Shown: piece after piece, positions 25,137 to 32,790 of the stretch | How the letters are laid out: each line of letters starts with the position of its first letter | Position numbering within the stretch: the first letter of the stretch is position 1 | Origin: Virgibacillus senegalensis | GTDB taxonomy: Bacteria > Bacillota > Bacilli > Bacillales > Amphibacillaceae | DNA: 32,974 bases | Direction of reading: 5' to 3' | Assembly (NCBI RefSeq): GCF_000821245.2 | Contig: NZ_LN611425.1 | Span: forward strand, 558,812-591,785 | Notes under the pieces: model-generated | Told to the model about the DNA's origin: nothing | Database searches by the model: none | Seen by the model: only the letters and a program-made list of their open reading frames with translations | Program-made: the position numbers and the translations under genes

Positions 25137-25270
25137 TCAAAAGCGGAAACGACCGAAAAGTGACGAATCAACTGGACGCCCCGCAGGAGATAAAGGAAAC
25201 ACGTGAGCGAAAGCAAACGATGTTGACTTATCGTACGGAGGGAAGGGAAGTTGAAAAGTCACTGGGAGTT
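25137..25270. repeat. Interspersed repeat, copy 1 of a tandem pair
   Basis: 134-base unit starting TCAAAAGCGGAAACGACCG and ending GTCACTGGGAGTT, nearly identical to the unit at 25284-25418. The ends can pair as nested stems: AGTGAC/GTCACT and CAACT/AGTTG (25159-25173 with 25249-25263), separated by a symmetric 4-base internal loop; ACGAT/ATCGT forms an inner hairpin near 25217-25234. Similar sequences occur, as far as I remember, scattered between genes in halophilic Bacillaceae. It has no plausible coding function. Confidence 0.85.
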
Positions 25271-25283
25271 GAAGCTGGCCGAA

Positions 25284-25418
25284 TCAAAAGCGGAAACGAC
25301 CGAAAAGTGACGAATCAACTGGACCGCCCCGTAGGAGATAAAGGAAACACGTGAGCGAAAGCAAACGATGTTGACTTATCGTACGGAGGGAAGGGAAGTT
25401 GAAAAGTCACTGGGAGTT
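25284..25418. repeat. Interspersed repeat, copy 2 of a tandem pair
   Basis: 135-base copy differing from copy 1 by one inserted C (GGACCGCCCC against GGACGCCCC) and one C-to-T change just after it. A 13-base spacer GAAGCTGGCCGAA separates the copies. The near identity implies a recent duplication. It ends 95 bases before the qcrA promoter -35. Confidence 0.85.
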
Positions 25419-25513
25419 AGTATTCGGGCTCAGTTCTGGTGAGAAGGTAGAGAGATTCTCATCAAGCCATTCAGCGCTTGGTGGATAATCTTGGGCAGCC
25501 TGCCTATAATTTA

Positions 25514-25542
25514 TTGACCGGACAAACAGATTGCGCTATCAT
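25514..25542 (+). promoter_or_regulatory. SigA-type promoter of qcrABC
   Basis: TTGACC -35 (25514-25519, 5 of 6), 17-base spacer, TATCAT -10 (25537-25542, 5 of 6), 64 bases before qcrA. The remaining 25419-25513 stretch shows no gene. Confidence 0.75.
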
Positions 25543-25605
25543 GGATATGTCCTAGTAAACTAATGATTATCATGTGTTGGATTTTAGCATAGAGGGGGGT
25601 AAACC

Positions 25606-26115
25606 ATGAGTGAAAAGAGACAACAAGTGTCCCGTCGCCAGTTTTTGAATTATACACTTACAGGTGTAGGCGGGTTTATGGCTGCCGGAATGCTTGCGCC
25701 GATGGTTCGTTTTGCTATCGATCCTGCATTGAAAGCAACTACAACTGGCGATTTTAAAGCTGTTGAAGATGTAGAAAACATTACCGAAGAACCTACCCGG
25801 ATTGATTGGGAGATTGATCAGGTCGATGCTTGGTACGAGTCAACGGTGACAAAAACTGCTTGGGTCTACAAGGATGAAAACGGTGATATTGTGGCACTGT
25901 CTCCGATTTGTAAGCACCTTGGCTGTATGGTTACATGGGCTGGAAATGATGATTATCCAGATCAGTTCTATTGCCCGTGCCACGATGGCCGGTATTACAA
26001 GAGCGGTGAGAATGTTCCAAATACACCGCCTTCGGAAGGCTTGGATTACTACGAATATAAAATTGAAGATGGGACCTTATTGCTTGGACCTACAAAACCG
26101 AGAGGGGAGGCGTAA
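25606..26115 (+). CDS. qcrA: Menaquinol:cytochrome c reductase Rieske iron-sulfur subunit
   Basis: The 169-residue Rieske protein of the b6f-like complex takes electrons from menaquinol. The 2Fe-2S ligands are C102, H104 (CKHLGC) and C123, H126 (CPCHDG), with C107 and C125 set for the usual disulfide. The N-terminus has a twin-arginine motif SRRQFL followed by a hydrophobic helix, so it is probably exported by Tat and stays anchored. ATG 25606 lies after GAGGGGGG. qcrB starts 3 bases after its stop. Confidence 0.97.
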   Translation: MSEKRQQVSRRQFLNYTLTGVGGFMAAGMLAPMVRFAIDPALKATTTGDFKAVEDVENITEEPTRIDWEIDQVDAWYESTVTKTAWVYKDENGDIVALSPICKHLGCMVTWAGNDDYPDQFYCPCHDGRYYKSGENVPNTPPSEGLDYYEYKIEDGTLLLGPTKPRGEA

Positions 26116-26118
26116 TCT

Positions 26119-26793
26119 ATGCTGCAAAAACTTTATGACTGGGTAGACGAGCGCGTTGATATTACGCCTTTATGGCGGGATATTGCCGACCATGAGGTGC
26201 CGGAACACGTCAATCCAGCACATCACTTTTCGGCGTTTGTATATTGTTTTGGCGGATTGACATTTTTTGTGACGGTTATCCAAATTTTATCAGGTATGTT
26301 TTTAACGATGTATTATGTACCAGATATTGAAAACGCGTGGAGATCTGTTTATTATCTTCAGACAGAAGTCGCCCATGGACAAATCGTCAGAGGAATGCAT
26401 CACTGGGGTGCCAGTGTAGTTATCGTTATGTTGTTCCTACATACATTACGCGTATTTTTCCAGGGAGCATACAAGAAGCCGCGTGAATTAAACTGGATGG
26501 TCGGAGTACTGTTGTTCTTTATCATGCTCGGACTTGGTTTAACAGGCTATCTGCTCCCATGGGATAACAAGGCTTATTTCGCAACACAGGTAACGTTGGA
26601 AATTGCCGAAAAAGTGCCATTTATCGGTGAAGCTACCAAGACATTACTGGCAGGAGACCCAAATATTGTCGGAGCACAAACATTGACCCGTTTCTTTGCC
26701 ATTCATGTATTTTTCCTGCCTGCTGCATTATTTGCCCTAATGGCTGTCCATTTTATCTTGATTAGAAAGCAAGGTATTTCCGGACCACTATAA
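26119..26793 (+). CDS. qcrB: Menaquinol:cytochrome c reductase cytochrome b6 subunit
   Basis: The 224-residue membrane protein has the same length as B. subtilis QcrB and corresponds to cytochrome b6 of b6f complexes. Four membrane helices carry heme-ligand histidines in GMHHWGAS, FLHTLRVF, IHVFFLP and AVHFIL. It binds two b hemes and, in this family, an extra covalent heme c at a conserved cysteine; the candidate near the N-terminus is in FVYCFGGL. ATG 26119 has GAGGGGAGG inside the qcrA end. Confidence 0.97.
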   Translation: MLQKLYDWVDERVDITPLWRDIADHEVPEHVNPAHHFSAFVYCFGGLTFFVTVIQILSGMFLTMYYVPDIENAWRSVYYLQTEVAHGQIVRGMHHWGASVVIVMLFLHTLRVFFQGAYKKPRELNWMVGVLLFFIMLGLGLTGYLLPWDNKAYFATQVTLEIAEKVPFIGEATKTLLAGDPNIVGAQTLTRFFAIHVFFLPAALFALMAVHFILIRKQGISGPL

Positions 26794-26825
26794 GAACGAT
26801 GACATCGTAAAAAGGAGGGAAAGCT

Positions 26826-27605
26826 GTGCATAAAGGAAAAGGGATGAAGTTTGTTGGTGATTCTCGAATCACTGCCGAACGCAAACCTAACATACCAAAA
26901 GACTATTCAGAGTATCCAGGGAGAACAGAAGCATTTTGGCCGAACTTCCTATTAAAAGAATGGTTGGTTGGTGCGGTGTTTCTAGTTGGATTTTTATGTT
27001 TGACTGCCGCCCACCCGGCACCTCTTGAGGGAATTGCCGATCCGACTACTGCAGGATATATACCATTGCCAGACTGGTATTTCTTATTTTTATACCAATT
27101 CTTAAAGTATGAATTTGCCAGTGGCCCGTATTTTGTCATAGGAGCGATTGTAGCACCTGGTCTGGCCTTTGGCGGACTTTTGCTTGCCCCGTTTTTGGAC
27201 AAAAAGCCCGGCAGAAAAGTGTCTCAGCGCCCAATTTCTGTATCGCTAATGTTGCTTGGCATGGCAAGTGTCTTCTGGCTTACATATGAAGCCGCGGAAC
27301 ATGTGGATTGGGAACAAAGAGCTGAGGAAAACACGCCTGAACTGCCAGTTGAAGTCGAAATCGATGAAGACCATCCAGGCTACGAGGTATACCAAAACAA
27401 TAGCTGTATACAATGCCATGGCGAAAGCTTGGAAGGCGGAGCAGCAGCTCCTCCACTGACTGGTATTGACCATTCAGTAGACGAGATCAAAGATATTGCA
27501 CAAAACGGTATCGGAGATATGCCTCCTGGACAATTCGAAGGTACAGATGAAGAATTACAACAGTTGGCTGAATTTATTGTCGAAGTCAATGAAAGTGGAG
27601 AATAA
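26826..27605 (+). CDS. qcrC: Menaquinol:cytochrome c reductase subunit IV-cytochrome c fusion
   Basis: The 259-residue protein joins a subunit IV-like membrane domain (three helices, about residues 35-160, with the PDWYF block of the quinol pocket) to a C-terminal cytochrome c domain outside. The heme c motif is CIQCH (C194, C197, H198) and M in GDMPPGQ is the probable sixth ligand. Fusion of subunit IV to cytochrome c is the hallmark of Bacillus bc complexes. GTG 26826 follows AAAGGAGGGAA. A terminator follows. Confidence 0.97.
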   Translation: MHKGKGMKFVGDSRITAERKPNIPKDYSEYPGRTEAFWPNFLLKEWLVGAVFLVGFLCLTAAHPAPLEGIADPTTAGYIPLPDWYFLFLYQFLKYEFASGPYFVIGAIVAPGLAFGGLLLAPFLDKKPGRKVSQRPISVSLMLLGMASVFWLTYEAAEHVDWEQRAEENTPELPVEVEIDEDHPGYEVYQNNSCIQCHGESLEGGAAAPPLTGIDHSVDEIKDIAQNGIGDMPPGQFEGTDEELQQLAEFIVEVNESGE

Positions 27606-27616
27606 TTGCATGAACA

Positions 27617-27649
27617 AAACCCTCGCACATTTTCAGGCGGGGGTTTTTT
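27617..27649 (+). terminator. Intrinsic terminator after qcrC
   Basis: AAACCCTCGC (27617-27626) pairs with GCGGGGGTTT (27637-27646) with one G.T pair, 10-base loop, then TTT. Confidence 0.9.
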
Positions 27650-27697
27650 CTATCAGAACTACTTTAACTTGTTTAATAAACAGAAGGGAACGAAGAA

Positions 27698-28285
27698 ATG
27701 TATAAATATTGGTTAACCAATAAACAATTTCTCTGGGTATTGCTGGTTGTTAACGTTTTAGGAACAATTTATGGTTATTATTGGTATCGCGGTCAATTGG
27801 CTGTAACACCATCGATTTTTCTGCCATTTGTACCGGATAGCCCCACAGCAAGTTTGTTCTTTTGTTTATTTTTAATTTTCTTCCTGGTGGGAAAGCAAGT
27901 GCCGTATATAGAAGCATTGGCCATCATAACCTTATTTAAGTACGGGGTGTGGGCAGTAGTGATGAACTTGCTAACCTTATATATGACGGGGGAACTTGCC
28001 TGGCAGGGGTATATGCTTATGGCTTCCCATGGTGCGATGGCTATTCAAGGATTATTATATGCACCTTTCTATAAAATCAGACTTCGCCATATCATAGTGG
28101 CAGCTGTATGGACTTTACATAACGATATTATTGATTACGTATTTGAGATGATGCCAGTCTATTCGTCGTTAACGGATTACATGAATGAAATCGGGTACTT
28201 TACTTTCTGGTTGAGCATCGTTTCCATTGCCATTGCTTACTATCTTACCGTTTATAAACAAAGAAGGAGGCTTAATTTGAGTTAG
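27698..28285 (+). CDS. ypjA: YpjA-like membrane protein (DUF1405)
   Basis: The 195-residue protein has about six hydrophobic segments and the DUF1405 features RGQLAVTPSIFLPFVPDSPTA near the N-terminus, HGAMAIQGLLY and WTLHNDIIDYVF. It matches B. subtilis YpjA in size and position after qcrC. The function is unknown. ATG 27698 follows AGAAGGGA (27682-27689). The cytochrome operon terminator separates it from qcrC. Confidence 0.9.
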   Translation: MYKYWLTNKQFLWVLLVVNVLGTIYGYYWYRGQLAVTPSIFLPFVPDSPTASLFFCLFLIFFLVGKQVPYIEALAIITLFKYGVWAVVMNLLTLYMTGELAWQGYMLMASHGAMAIQGLLYAPFYKIRLRHIIVAAVWTLHNDIIDYVFEMMPVYSSLTDYMNEIGYFTFWLSIVSIAIAYYLTVYKQRRRLNLS

Positions 28286-28380
28286 TAAATCGTTCCTTTT
28301 CCTGTGCTTTATCGCCTTTAAGGCAGCAAATGTACTTAAGTTTGTCAAATAAGGATACATCGCTCATGGAAATGTTATAG

Positions 28381-28473
28381 GAGAACCACCCGGTCCAACC
28401 AGCCTTTACTGGGGATACGTGGAAATTACTAGTAATGCCTGCAGTAGTATTGATCTTATTTATATGTAAATAA
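28381..28473 (+). pseudogene. Possible small membrane-protein remnant
   Basis: In the 28286-28554 gap a frame of 30 codons after TAG 28378-28380 reads ENHPVQPAFTGDTW and then KLLVMPAVVLILFICK, ending at TAA 28471-28473. The hydrophobic end looks like a real membrane segment, but no start codon precedes it apart from the internal ATG 28435. It may be a decayed small gene or chance. Nothing else coding is visible in the gap. Confidence 0.2.
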
Positions 28474-28515
28474 AGTTAAAAATCAATCCAGCTGGTCTAA
28501 ACTTGTCCTCCTTCT

Positions 28516-28523
28516 CATACATT
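28516..28523 (+). promoter_or_regulatory. Candidate SigE -10 before ypjB
   Basis: CATACATT matches the SigE -10 CATACAMT at 7 of 8 positions, 31 bases before the ypjB start. The -35 position (GGTCTAAA) is poor. Sporulation control of ypjB in B. subtilis makes it worth noting. Confidence 0.3.
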
Positions 28524-28554
28524 GAAAAAGGAAAAGGTTAGAGAGGGGATCTCG

Positions 28555-29316
28555 ATGAATAGGACAAGGTATTTGCTATTATTTCTCGTTTTTTTGCTAG
28601 CTTTGGGGGCTTTTTTTCCATTCTTTTCGGTCTATGCCCACCACCAGGATGTACATTCCTCCATCTACCAGTATGTCCGTTACATACAAGAGGAAAGATA
28701 TACAGAGGCTGAAAACCTTTTGAACCAACACTCCAGGGAATTTGTAGAATATGCTGCAGGTCGGACTGAAAACATGGACATGGTAGAAGATGTATTGGAA
28801 CGGAATCTGCAAACTGTCGCGACCCCGAGTGAAGAAAAGTCTCAAAAATACAGCCATGCCATGTCATTGCTGCTTGTCTATGATGCTTTACGGAAGGGCG
28901 ACGAACCCTTATGGCTTACTTGGAAGAAGGAAATACAAAAAGAACTTGATATCCTGGCAAACCGCGAGAATCCACCTGCCAAAGAAGATATAAATCGACT
29001 TGCTATCCGTTGGAATATAGTGGAACCAGCACTCAAGCTGGTTGGTGAAGAAGAGGCTTATTTTGAAACGAGCGCCGCCATCCATTATTTGCTTGCTTCA
29101 GCAGACAGTCCAAGCTGGAAAGAGCAGCTTATCACGGCTTCGGGGAAATTACAGCAAATAGAAATAGGGGAAGAGGAAACCCTGAAAAAGAATTTAACGC
29201 TGATTTTTATGGTGGCCGCTGTTGGTGGATTTATCATCATCACGCTTTCGTATGTCGCATGGAAAAAGTATAAAGGAGAAAGAGAAAGTCGGGAGAACAA
29301 AAGTGAAAATAGTTGA
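28555..29316 (+). CDS. ypjB: Sporulation protein YpjB
   Basis: The 253-residue protein has an N-terminal signal or anchor helix (about residues 4-25, ending VYAHH), an extracytoplasmic helical domain rich in charged residues, and a C-terminal membrane helix (LIFMVAAVGGFIIITL) followed by a charged cytosolic tail. Size and topology match B. subtilis YpjB (264), a sporulation protein whose mechanism is unclear. ATG 28555 follows GAGAGGGGA (28541-28549); the TTG at 28522 lies upstream of that site. Confidence 0.9.
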   Translation: MNRTRYLLLFLVFLLALGAFFPFFSVYAHHQDVHSSIYQYVRYIQEERYTEAENLLNQHSREFVEYAAGRTENMDMVEDVLERNLQTVATPSEEKSQKYSHAMSLLLVYDALRKGDEPLWLTWKKEIQKELDILANRENPPAKEDINRLAIRWNIVEPALKLVGEEEAYFETSAAIHYLLASADSPSWKEQLITASGKLQQIEIGEEETLKKNLTLIFMVAAVGGFIIITLSYVAWKKYKGERESRENKSENS

Positions 29317-29386
29317 CTATCCGCTCATTTTTGACTAAAATTGACCTTAAAGAAACTACTGATTTTTCAACAATGGAGGAATGAGC

Positions 29387-30076
29387 ATGTTCGCTTCGCT
29401 AGGCGGCTACTTAATTTATATTGCGTTATTGATGATTATCCCGCTATGGGCACAATCAAAAGTAAAAAACACCTATAAAAAATATTCTCAAGTTGCAACT
29501 TCGTCTTATATGACCGGGGCACAGGTTGCCAGGAAAATTTTAGATGATAACGGTCTTTTCGATGTCCAAATTGAAGAAACTCGTGGAACTCTTTCTGATC
29601 ACTATGATCCTAGAAAAAAGGTTGTCCGACTATCTTCAGACAATTACCATGGCCACTCAATGGCTGCTTCTGCGATAGCCGCACATGAAGTCGGTCACGC
29701 TATCCAGGATGCAGAATCCTATGCTTTTCTGCGTTTTCGCCATGCATTGTTTCCGTTAGCAAACCTAGGTTCCAATTTGTCTTTCATCCTGATTATTGCC
29801 GGTGCTTTAATGTCAATGATGAACCTTGTTTTAATCGGGATTGTGTTTATGTCATTTGCTGTCTTGTTTCAAGTGGTAACTCTTCCTGTTGAATACAATG
29901 CTTCTAATCGTGCGATGGGACAACTGGTTTCTAGTGGAATCATCCGTAATAATGAAGAACGTCAAACGAAAAAAGTATTGAATGCTGCTGCATTGACTTA
30001 TGTAGCCGCAGCTATGGTAGCTGTAGCTGAATTAATTCGGTTTATTATGATGTTTGTCGTTTCCAATGACGATTAA
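29387..30076 (+). CDS. yugP: Neutral zinc metallopeptidase, YugP family
   Basis: The 229-residue membrane protein carries the metallopeptidase motif HEVGH (H100, E101, H104) between an N-terminal helix and two to three C-terminal helices, the layout of the YugP (neutral zinc metallopeptidase 2) family. A third zinc ligand is probably the glutamate in VEYNASNRA. The substrate is unknown. ATG 29387 is preferred because TGGAGGA ends 6 bases before it; ATG 29381 touches that site. In B. subtilis yugP is elsewhere, so this location between ypjB and ypjC differs from that genome. Confidence 0.9.
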   Translation: MFASLGGYLIYIALLMIIPLWAQSKVKNTYKKYSQVATSSYMTGAQVARKILDDNGLFDVQIEETRGTLSDHYDPRKKVVRLSSDNYHGHSMAASAIAAHEVGHAIQDAESYAFLRFRHALFPLANLGSNLSFILIIAGALMSMMNLVLIGIVFMSFAVLFQVVTLPVEYNASNRAMGQLVSSGIIRNNEERQTKKVLNAAALTYVAAAMVAVAELIRFIMMFVVSNDD

Positions 30077-30083
30077 ATAAAAA

Positions 30084-30101
30084 TTTTGCCTGATGGCAAA
30101 A
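30084..30101 (+). terminator. Small hairpin after yugP
   Basis: TTTTGCC (30084-30090) pairs with GGCAAAA (30095-30101) around a 4-base loop; it lacks a T run and may only support the next terminator. Confidence 0.4.
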
Positions 30102-30104
30102 ACG

Positions 30105-30135
30105 AAAAGCAGGCGCGCAATGCGCCTGCTTTTTT
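30105..30135. terminator. Bidirectional terminator between yugP and ypjC
   Basis: 12-bp perfect stem AAAAGCAGGCGC (30105-30116) / GCGCCTGCTTTT (30122-30133), loop GCAAT, with T run on the plus strand and A run giving T on the minus strand. It serves the two convergent genes. Confidence 0.95.
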
Positions 30136-30149
30136 ACTGGACTGCTGGC

Positions 30150-31025
30150 TTAATCCTGCAAGGGTTGTTTATTTTCGTCCAGGGTAAATCCTTCTCCAAG
30201 CACATCGTGTACAGAAGTAACGGCCACAAAAGCATGGGGGTCTACACTGTTAATGATATTTTGCAGACGGACAATCTCGTTTCTGCCGACCACGCAATAC
30301 AGCACTTCACGATTTTCCCCTGTATATCTCCCTTTCCCTTGCAGAACTGTCACACCTCTGTCCATCTTTTTCATGATCTCTTCGGACACTTCGTGACTGC
30401 GGTTGGAGATAATAGTTGCTCCTCTAGCGGCATAGGCGCCTTCCTGAATAAAGTCTATTACCCTTGCGGCCACATAAACGGCTACGAGCGTGTACATTCC
30501 TTCGACCAGCTCCAAATAGGTGATGATGGAAGTGGAGATGACGATGGCGTCAAATAAAAACATCGTCTTCCCCATGCTCCAGCCGGCATATTTGTACACA
30601 ATTCTTGCGATGATATCGACACCGCCTGTCGTCCCGCCATATCGAAAAATGATGCCAAGACCGATTCCGATAGAGACGCCTGCAAAAAGGGCAACAAGGG
30701 TCATGTCTGATTCTAAATGAAGATAAAACTGGTGGGCTTGAAAAATACTTAGAAATAAAGATACAGATAATGTTCCGATAATCGTATAAATAAAAGTATT
30801 GCGACTTAAAAAGCGCCACCCAACAATGAATGCCGGTATATTCAAGACGATGTTCATAATGGCTGGGTCCCATCCCCACAAGAAATAAAAAAGCAGGGTT
30901 ATCCCGGTAAAGCCACCTTCCCCAAGCTCATTTTGCATATTGAAATGGACGATGCCGAATGCAAACACAGCAGACCCGAACAAGATAAATAAGGTATTTT
31001 TTAATTTGATTCCAAAGAAACTCAT
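30150..31025 (-). CDS. ypjC: YitT-family membrane protein (YpjC)
   Basis: The only minus-strand gene. Its 291-residue product has about five membrane helices in two DUF161/YitT repeats (FGIVHFNMQNELGEGGFTG and GIGLGIIFRYGGTTGGVDII), followed by a soluble C-terminal DUF2179 domain (about residues 210-288) with the pattern RGVTVLQGKGRYTGENREVL. The family is widespread in Firmicutes, function undetermined. The ATG is complementary to 31023-31025 with GAGGTG five bases upstream. It is divergent from mazG. Confidence 0.93.
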   Translation of the reverse strand: MSFFGIKLKNTLFILFGSAVFAFGIVHFNMQNELGEGGFTGITLLFYFLWGWDPAIMNIVLNIPAFIVGWRFLSRNTFIYTIIGTLSVSLFLSIFQAHQFYLHLESDMTLVALFAGVSIGIGLGIIFRYGGTTGGVDIIARIVYKYAGWSMGKTMFLFDAIVISTSIITYLELVEGMYTLVAVYVAARVIDFIQEGAYAARGATIISNRSHEVSEEIMKKMDRGVTVLQGKGRYTGENREVLYCVVGRNEIVRLQNIINSVDPHAFVAVTSVHDVLGEGFTLDENKQPLQD

Positions 31026-31058
31026 TCCATCACCTCTTTTATTAGAGTTACCTTAACC

Positions 31059-31087
31059 ATTATAGACAATCCCCGTTTGCCTAACAA
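31059..31087 (-). promoter_or_regulatory. SigA-type promoter of ypjC
   Basis: On the minus strand TTGTTA (31082-31087), 17-base spacer, perfect TATAAT (31059-31064), 34 bases before the ypjC start. Confidence 0.8.
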
Positions 31088-31111
31088 TTGATATCGTTCC
31101 AATTTTAAAAT

Positions 31112-31140
31112 TTGTCAAAAGCCCTTCTTTTAGCTAACAT
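31112..31140 (+). promoter_or_regulatory. Promoter of the mazG-dapB-mgsA-bshA operon
   Basis: TTGTCA (31112-31117, 5 of 6), 17-base spacer, TAACAT (31135-31140, 4 of 6), 71 bases before the mazG-like start. It is divergent from the ypjC promoter. Confidence 0.55.
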
Positions 31141-31210
31141 GATAATTGATTGAATTTACAATAGCCAAGCTTTCCTCCGCATAAGCTTGCAGGAAAAAGG
31201 AGTATATGAG

Positions 31211-31567
31211 ATGGATAGCGAAAAAGGATATACGACCGCTGAGATGCAAAAAAGAGTGGATGCATACATAGAACAATTCAAAGAAGGTTACTTTTCACCG
31301 CTTAGCCTTATGGCTCGATTGACGGAAGAAGCTGGCGAATTGGCCCGGGAAGTAAATCATTATTATGGAGAGAAGCCGAAAAAAGCTTCCGAACAGGAAA
31401 AAACGGTAGAAGATGAATTAGGTGACTTGTTATTTGTAGCTATTTGTTTTGCCAATTCATTAGATATTGATCTTTCCGAAGCATTTGAACGATCGATGAG
31501 CAAAATAGAGACAAGAGATAAAAATCGTTGGACAAGAAAAGACAGAGAGGGGAACAATCATGACTAA
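31211..31567 (+). CDS. ypjD: MazG-like nucleotide pyrophosphohydrolase
   Basis: The 118-residue helical protein belongs to the all-alpha NTP pyrophosphohydrolase (MazG-like) group. The Mg2+-binding pattern EEAGE (in RLTEEAGELAREV) with EDELGDLLF further on corresponds to the EXXE...EXXD motif. It likely cleaves a nucleoside triphosphate to the monophosphate, possibly as housecleaning; the substrate is unknown. ATG 31211 follows AAAAAGGAG; the TTG at 31187 precedes that site. Its end overlaps dapB by 8 bases. Confidence 0.92.
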   Translation: MDSEKGYTTAEMQKRVDAYIEQFKEGYFSPLSLMARLTEEAGELAREVNHYYGEKPKKASEQEKTVEDELGDLLFVAICFANSLDIDLSEAFERSMSKIETRDKNRWTRKDREGNNHD

Positions 31568-32360
31568 AACGAGAGTAATTGTGGCAGGACCGCGCGGGAA
31601 AATGGGGAGTGAGGCACTGCGAATGATCGCCAAGCAAGAAGATTTGGAGCTTGCCGCTTGTCTCGATCGAAAAAATGACGGCTTGCTTGTAAAAGACATC
31701 GACGGCCTGCCTGCATTTGATGCTCGTATTTACGAGGATATGGAAGAATGCTTTCAGAATGTTGAAGCAGATGTGCTGGTGGACTTGACCACACCTGAGT
31801 TCGGATATAAGCATACAAAAACGGCATTGGAGTATGGAATTCGCCCTGTAGTCGGGACTACCGGCTTCTCGGATTTACAGCTGGAAGAGTTGTCGAACTT
31901 AGCAGAAGAAAAACAATTAGGGGCTGTTATCGCACCTAACTTCGCTCTCGGCGCTGTATTGATGATGCAGTTTTCCAAATGGGCAGCGAAGTACTTTCCT
32001 GACGTGGAAATCATCGAACGGCACCATGATAATAAGTTGGATGCACCTTCGGGAACAGCGGTTAAAACAGCCCAATTGATCCAGGAAGTTAGGGAAAGCA
32101 AAAATCAGGGCCATCAAGATGAAAAAGAAACCATTCAAGGAGCTAGAGGCGCAGATATCGATGGAATGAAGATTCATAGTGTCAGGCTGCCGGGACTTGT
32201 TGCCCATCAGGAAGTTGTTTTCGGAGGATCAGGACAAAACCTGACAATCAAACATGACTCGTTCCATCGCGAATCGTTCATGTCAGGGGTGAAGCTGGCA
32301 ATTGATCATGTCAGGAAGCTGGATGTGTTGGTTTACGGTTTGGAAAATTTATTGGAATGA
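31560..32360 (+). CDS. dapB: 4-hydroxy-tetrahydrodipicolinate reductase
   Basis: The 266-residue enzyme reduces 4-hydroxytetrahydrodipicolinate with NAD(P)H in lysine and diaminopimelate synthesis, which also supplies dipicolinate for spores. The N-terminal VAGPRGKMG is the nucleotide-binding loop; VVGTTGF and APNFALGAVLM follow; EIIERHHDNKLDAPSGTA is the signature with the catalytic histidine and lysine. ATG 31560 overlaps the end of the mazG-like gene, and mgsA starts 10 bases after its stop. Confidence 0.97.
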   Translation: MTKTRVIVAGPRGKMGSEALRMIAKQEDLELAACLDRKNDGLLVKDIDGLPAFDARIYEDMEECFQNVEADVLVDLTTPEFGYKHTKTALEYGIRPVVGTTGFSDLQLEELSNLAEEKQLGAVIAPNFALGAVLMMQFSKWAAKYFPDVEIIERHHDNKLDAPSGTAVKTAQLIQEVRESKNQGHQDEKETIQGARGADIDGMKIHSVRLPGLVAHQEVVFGGSGQNLTIKHDSFHRESFMSGVKLAIDHVRKLDVLVYGLENLLE

Positions 32361-32370
32361 GGGGATTTAG

Positions 32371-32772
32371 GTGAACATAGCTCTTATAGCACATGATAAA
32401 AAGAAATCAGATATGATTGAATTTACGATCGCTTACTCGCATATTTTGGAAAAACATCAGCTTTATGCGACAGGTACAACCGGTTCAAAAATTTCTGAAG
32501 CGACCAATATGAATATTCATCGCTTTCAATCTGGTCCGCTTGGCGGAGACCAGCAAATCGGGGCAATGATTGCCCAAAATGATATGGATGTTGTCATCTT
32601 TTTCCGTGATCCACTTACTGCCCAGCCGCATGAACCAGATGTCAGCGCCCTGATGAGGCTATGTGATGTTTACCAAATTCCTTTGGCTACCAACCTGGGT
32701 GCTGCTGAAATTGTCGTACGGGCTTTGGAGCACGGGGACTTTCAGTGGAGAGAAATCGTAAAAGGAAAATAA
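32371..32772 (+). CDS. mgsA: Methylglyoxal synthase
   Basis: The 133-residue enzyme turns dihydroxyacetone phosphate into methylglyoxal and phosphate, relieving sugar phosphate overload. [22 protein letters not shown] and [12 protein letters not shown] (with the catalytic aspartate), then [15 protein letters not shown] are family blocks. Length is close to B. subtilis MgsA (137). GTG 32371 follows TGAGGGGA. In B. subtilis bshB1 follows; here bshA follows after 18 bases. Methylglyoxal detoxification depends on bacillithiol, which ties it to bshA. Confidence 0.96.
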   Translation: MNIALIAHDKKKSDMIEFTIAYSHILEKHQLYATGTTGSKISEATNMNIHRFQSGPLGGDQQIGAMIAQNDMDVVIFFRDPLTAQPHEPDVSALMRLCDVYQIPLATNLGAAEIVVRALEHGDFQWREIVKGK

Positions 32773-32790
32773 AAAGTAAGGAAGTCAATC

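Noticed and set aside
25160-25354. 64-codon frame across the tandem repeats
   Set aside because: Its sequence is just the repeat unit read twice; no start signal, and the frame is disturbed by the one-base difference between the copies.
25562-25572. Fur-like ATGATTATCAT between the qcrA promoter and qcrA
   Set aside because: Only the centre of the 19-base Fur box is present; the flanks fail (about 13 of 19), well below the site before cheR.
30093-30557. 154-codon plus-strand frame opposite ypjC
   Set aside because: It is antisense to the well-supported YitT-family gene and crosses the bidirectional terminator.
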